Positions 61,843-64,000 of a stretch of DNA of 64,000 bases are shown in pieces (within the stretch, counting starts at the first letter, position 1; each line of letters opens with the position of its first letter). Made by a program: the position numbers and the translations under genes. The notes under the pieces were generated by a model. The model was not told the DNA's origin. It did not search any database and was given only the letters and a program-made list of their open reading frames with translations. The DNA is from Pseudomonas sp. IPO3778 (GTDB taxonomy: Bacteria; Pseudomonadota; Gammaproteobacteria; Pseudomonadales; Pseudomonadaceae): assembly GCF_013386825.1 (NCBI RefSeq), contig NZ_JACARC010000023.1, positions 47,408 through 111,407 on the forward strand, read 5' to 3'.

Positions 61843-62460
61843 ATGACGGACACAGCGAAATCGACGCCGAGCAAGGTCGAGATTGTTCAGCGCGACAATG
61901 CCTACAAGGGCTTCTACAAACTGGATCGGCTGAAGTTGCGGCACGAGAAGTTTGATGGCGGCATGAGCCGTGAGCTCAATCGCGAAGTCTTTGTTCGTCA
62001 CGACGCCGTGTGCGTGCTGCCCTACGACCCGCAGCGCGATGAAGTGGTGCTGATCGAGCAGTTTCGTGTAGGCGCCATGGGCCGTACCGACAACCCGTGG
62101 CTGATCGAAATGGTCGCCGGCCTGATCGACAAGGATGAGCAACCGGAGGAGGTTGCACACCGCGAAGCCGAAGAGGAAGCTGGCCTTACATTCTCCGCAC
62201 TCTGGCCGATCACAAAGTACTTTCCGTCGCCGGGTGGCAGCACCGAATTTGTCCACTTGTTCCTGGGCCGTTGCGAAAGCGCCGGGGCCGGTGGCGTCCA
62301 TGGACTGGAAGAGGAAGCCGAAGATATCCGCGTCACCGTCTGGGCCTTTGAAGATGCCCTGCAAGCGGTACGTGACGGTAAAATTTCCAACGCAGCGAGC
62401 ATTATTGCCCTGCAATGGCTTGCGCTTAATCGCGCGGAAGTGAGGGGGTTATGGCAGTAA
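61843..62460 (+). CDS. nudF: ADP-ribose pyrophosphatase (Nudix)
   Basis: This 205-aa enzyme hydrolyses ADP-ribose to AMP and ribose 5-phosphate. The Nudix box is complete from GLIDKDEQPEEVAHREAEEE through AGL. The E-S-loop segment EMVAGLID and the C-terminal dimerisation parts match E. coli NudF (209 aa). The ATG at 61843 was chosen because the family starts there; an upstream in-frame ATG at 61795 is less likely. It is followed by DUF1249 and cpdA, the same order as in E. coli (tolC-nudF-yqiB-cpdA). The stop overlaps the next gene. Confidence 0.93.
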   Translation: MTDTAKSTPSKVEIVQRDNAYKGFYKLDRLKLRHEKFDGGMSRELNREVFVRHDAVCVLPYDPQRDEVVLIEQFRVGAMGRTDNPWLIEMVAGLIDKDEQPEEVAHREAEEEAGLTFSALWPITKYFPSPGGSTEFVHLFLGRCESAGAGGVHGLEEEAEDIRVTVWAFEDALQAVRDGKISNAASIIALQWLALNRAEVRGLWQ

Positions 62461-62900
62461 AGGCACGGGAGCGATATCGGGTTGACCTGATCGGGCTGCA
62501 AGCAGCCTGCGAGGCCAACTATGCACGGCTGATGCGGCTGCTGCCGGACATGCGCCACACCCCCGAGGCGCGGCGCATCGCCGTAACCCACGGGGACCAG
62601 ATGCTGGGCGTGCTGACCCTGGAAGTGATCGTGAACTGCCCGTACACCACCACCCTGCGGGTGCGCCAGGAACACAGCCTGCCGTGGCTGCCGGTGCCGC
62701 AGCTGGAAGTGCAGGTGTACCACGACGCGCGCATGGCCGAAGTGATCAGCGCTGAACATGCACGACGCTTTCGCAGCATCTATCCTTACCCCAATGTGTT
62801 CATGCACCAGCCCGATGAGAAAGCACAGCTCAATGTGTTCCTCGGTGAATGGTTGAGCCACTGCCTTGCTTTGGGCCACGAGTTCGAAGTCGTTCGATAG
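62451..62900 (+). CDS. DUF1249 (YqiB) family protein
   Basis: This 149-aa soluble protein matches DUF1249, a small conserved family encoded between nudF and cpdA in many gammaproteobacteria. Typical segments are RYRVDLIGLQAACEANYARL, LRLLPDMRHTP and the C-terminal KAQLNVFLGEWLSHCLALGH. No catalytic motif is seen and no biochemical role is known. It overlaps nudF by 10 bp, so it is co-translated, and lies 63 bp before cpdA. Confidence 0.88.
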   Translation: MAVKARERYRVDLIGLQAACEANYARLMRLLPDMRHTPEARRIAVTHGDQMLGVLTLEVIVNCPYTTTLRVRQEHSLPWLPVPQLEVQVYHDARMAEVISAEHARRFRSIYPYPNVFMHQPDEKAQLNVFLGEWLSHCLALGHEFEVVR

Positions 62901-62963
62901 ATGTGAACTGCGTCCGCTTCACGGGTTTCTTCTTTGTGTCCTGCCCCAGCATAATCGCCTCAA

Positions 62964-63815
62964 ATGTCCATTCCTGTGATCACGCCCTGGGAGACCGCCT
63001 TGCCGAGCGTATCCGCCTTGAACCCTGACGCTTCGGCGTTGCTGGTGCAGTTGTCCGACAGTCACCTGTTTGCCGAGGCGGACGGCGGGCTGCTGGGCAT
63101 GAAAACCCGCGACAGCCTGCAACGGGTCATCGAAACGGTGCTGGCGCAGCAGCCGCAGATTGACCTGGTGTTGGCCACCGGGGATTTGTCCCAGGACGGC
63201 ACGCTGGAGTCCTATCAGGCGTTCCGTGACATGACCCGGCAGATTCACGCACCGGCGCGCTGGATTCCGGGGAACCACGATGAGCCGCAGGTGATGCAGC
63301 AAGCGGCGATCAACAGCGCCTTGCTGGAGCCGGTGGTGGACGTGGGCAACTGGCGGATCACCCTGCTGGACTCAGCGGTGCCGGGCTCGGTGCCGGGGTA
63401 TTTGCAGGACCAGCAACTGCAACTGCTGGCGCAATCGTTGAGTGAGGCGCCGACTCGGCATCATCTGGTGTGTTTTCACCATCATCCGGTGTCCATCGGG
63501 TGTGCTTGGATGGAGCCTATTGGTTTGCGTAATCCTGAGGCGCTGTTCGCGGTGCTGGATCGGTTTCCGCAGGTGCGGGGGGTGCTTTGGGGGCATGTTC
63601 ATCAGGAAATTGACCGGGAGCGTAACGGGGTGCGGTTGTTGGCGTCGCCGTCTACCTGTATTCAGTTTGCTCCCGGCAGTGAGGATTTCAAGGTGAGTGA
63701 GCAGGCGCCCGGGTATCGCTGGCTGCGGTTGCATGCCGACGGGCGGTTGGACACTGGCGTGGAGCGGGTGCAGGGTTTTGTGTTTCAGGTGGATTACGGT
63801 AGTAGCGGGTACTGA
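62964..63815 (+). CDS. cpdA: 3',5'-cyclic-AMP phosphodiesterase
   Basis: This 283-aa metallophosphoesterase lowers cAMP, the co-activator of Vfr in Pseudomonas. All five metal-binding motifs are present: LSDSHLF (DxH), ATGDLSQ (GD), PGNHDEP (GNHD), FHHHP (H) and WGHVHQE (GHxH). The length is close to E. coli CpdA (275 aa). It is the third gene of the nudF set; in Pseudomonas yqiA and parE usually follow, beyond the window. Confidence 0.93.
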   Translation: MSIPVITPWETALPSVSALNPDASALLVQLSDSHLFAEADGGLLGMKTRDSLQRVIETVLAQQPQIDLVLATGDLSQDGTLESYQAFRDMTRQIHAPARWIPGNHDEPQVMQQAAINSALLEPVVDVGNWRITLLDSAVPGSVPGYLQDQQLQLLAQSLSEAPTRHHLVCFHHHPVSIGCAWMEPIGLRNPEALFAVLDRFPQVRGVLWGHVHQEIDRERNGVRLLASPSTCIQFAPGSEDFKVSEQAPGYRWLRLHADGRLDTGVERVQGFVFQVDYGSSGY

Positions 63816-64000
63816 CGGCTTTGGGGGGCATATCCGTTATTTAGGTAACGGCGACTTAGGGTTCCGCTCTTACAGCGGGTCACTTTTGGCAAACGCCCCA
63901 AAAGTAACCAAAAGGTCTTTGCCCCACCACTCGGTGCCTCGCCTAGGCTCGGCATGCCCGCACTCCGGCCCGGCTCCGCGGGCCGCCGCGACGGCCCGTC
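63816..64000. repeat. Probable dispersed repeat in cpdA downstream region
   Basis: After cpdA there is TTAGGGTTCCGCTCTTACAG, GGGTCACTTTTGGCAAACGC, CCAAAAGTAACCAAAAGGTC and CCACCACTCGGTGCCTCGCC (about 63858-63945). The same text recurs widely in fluorescent Pseudomonas genomes as an undescribed interspersed element. It ends in a GC-rich part with CGGGCCGCCGCGACGGCCCG (63979-63998), which may fold. No coding sequence is visible. The second half lies outside the window. Confidence 0.55.

Overview
The window is chromosomal DNA of a Pseudomonas, most likely of the P. fluorescens group. The evidence is its high GC content, protein sequences very close to known Pseudomonas families (PutA, AceE/AceF, ThiC, DipA), the P. 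aeruginosa-like gene order aceF-aceE-glnE-waaF-waaC-waaG-waaP...msbA-hldE...waaA...tolC-thiC...cpdA, and many REP palindromes of the kind common in fluorescent pseudomonads. The species cannot be fixed from the sequence alone. I see no rRNA, tRNA, IS element, prophage or CRISPR array.

Left part (1-15.2 kb): a chemoreceptor, a small coiled-coil/ZapA pair, an acyl-CoA dehydrogenase, and the divergent proline genes putA and putP. The putA-putP intergenic region carries five GTTGCA boxes, the sequence PutA binds when it acts as a repressor. Then come a DUF2165 membrane protein, an isolated type VI secretion pair (vgrG plus a DUF4123 adaptor, without a visible effector), and metY.

Middle part (15.2-27.9 kb): rlmJ, msrA, the c-di-GMP phosphodiesterase gene dipA, a 52-bp tandem array of REP units, the pyruvate dehydrogenase genes aceE-aceF, and glnE. 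Two dyads of GntR type sit on the aceE promoter.

LPS core cluster (27.9-49.7 kb): waaF-waaC-waaG-waaP is followed by three more kinase-like genes in one tightly overlapping operon. A TonB-dependent receptor on the opposite strand and two YceK-like lipoproteins interrupt the order known from P. aeruginosa. The series then resumes with a carbamoyltransferase, mig-14, dnpA and two glycosyltransferases. On the minus strand is a single gene in which a WaaL-type O-antigen ligase is fused to a kinase-like domain. msbA and hldE follow. Together these genes build and phosphorylate the inner core, decorate it, supply ADP-heptose, flip lipid A-core and attach O-polysaccharide.

Right part (49.7-64 kb): a block of an uncharacterised Nudix-like protein, aldo/keto reductase, FAD oxidoreductase and SMR transporter, then a LysR regulator, waaA, tolC, a TPP riboswitch with thiC, a cytX-type pyrimidine transporter, a DUF3298 lipoprotein, and nudF-DUF1249-cpdA. 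Perfect REP inverted repeats of 29-31 bp per arm separate several of these units.

Nothing here is an obvious new defence or mobile system. The best candidates for new biology are the WaaL-kinase fusion, the kinase-like LPS proteins without the usual catalytic Asp, the operators at aceE, the effector-less vgrG-DUF4123 pair, and the second-type ZapA/coiled-coil pair.
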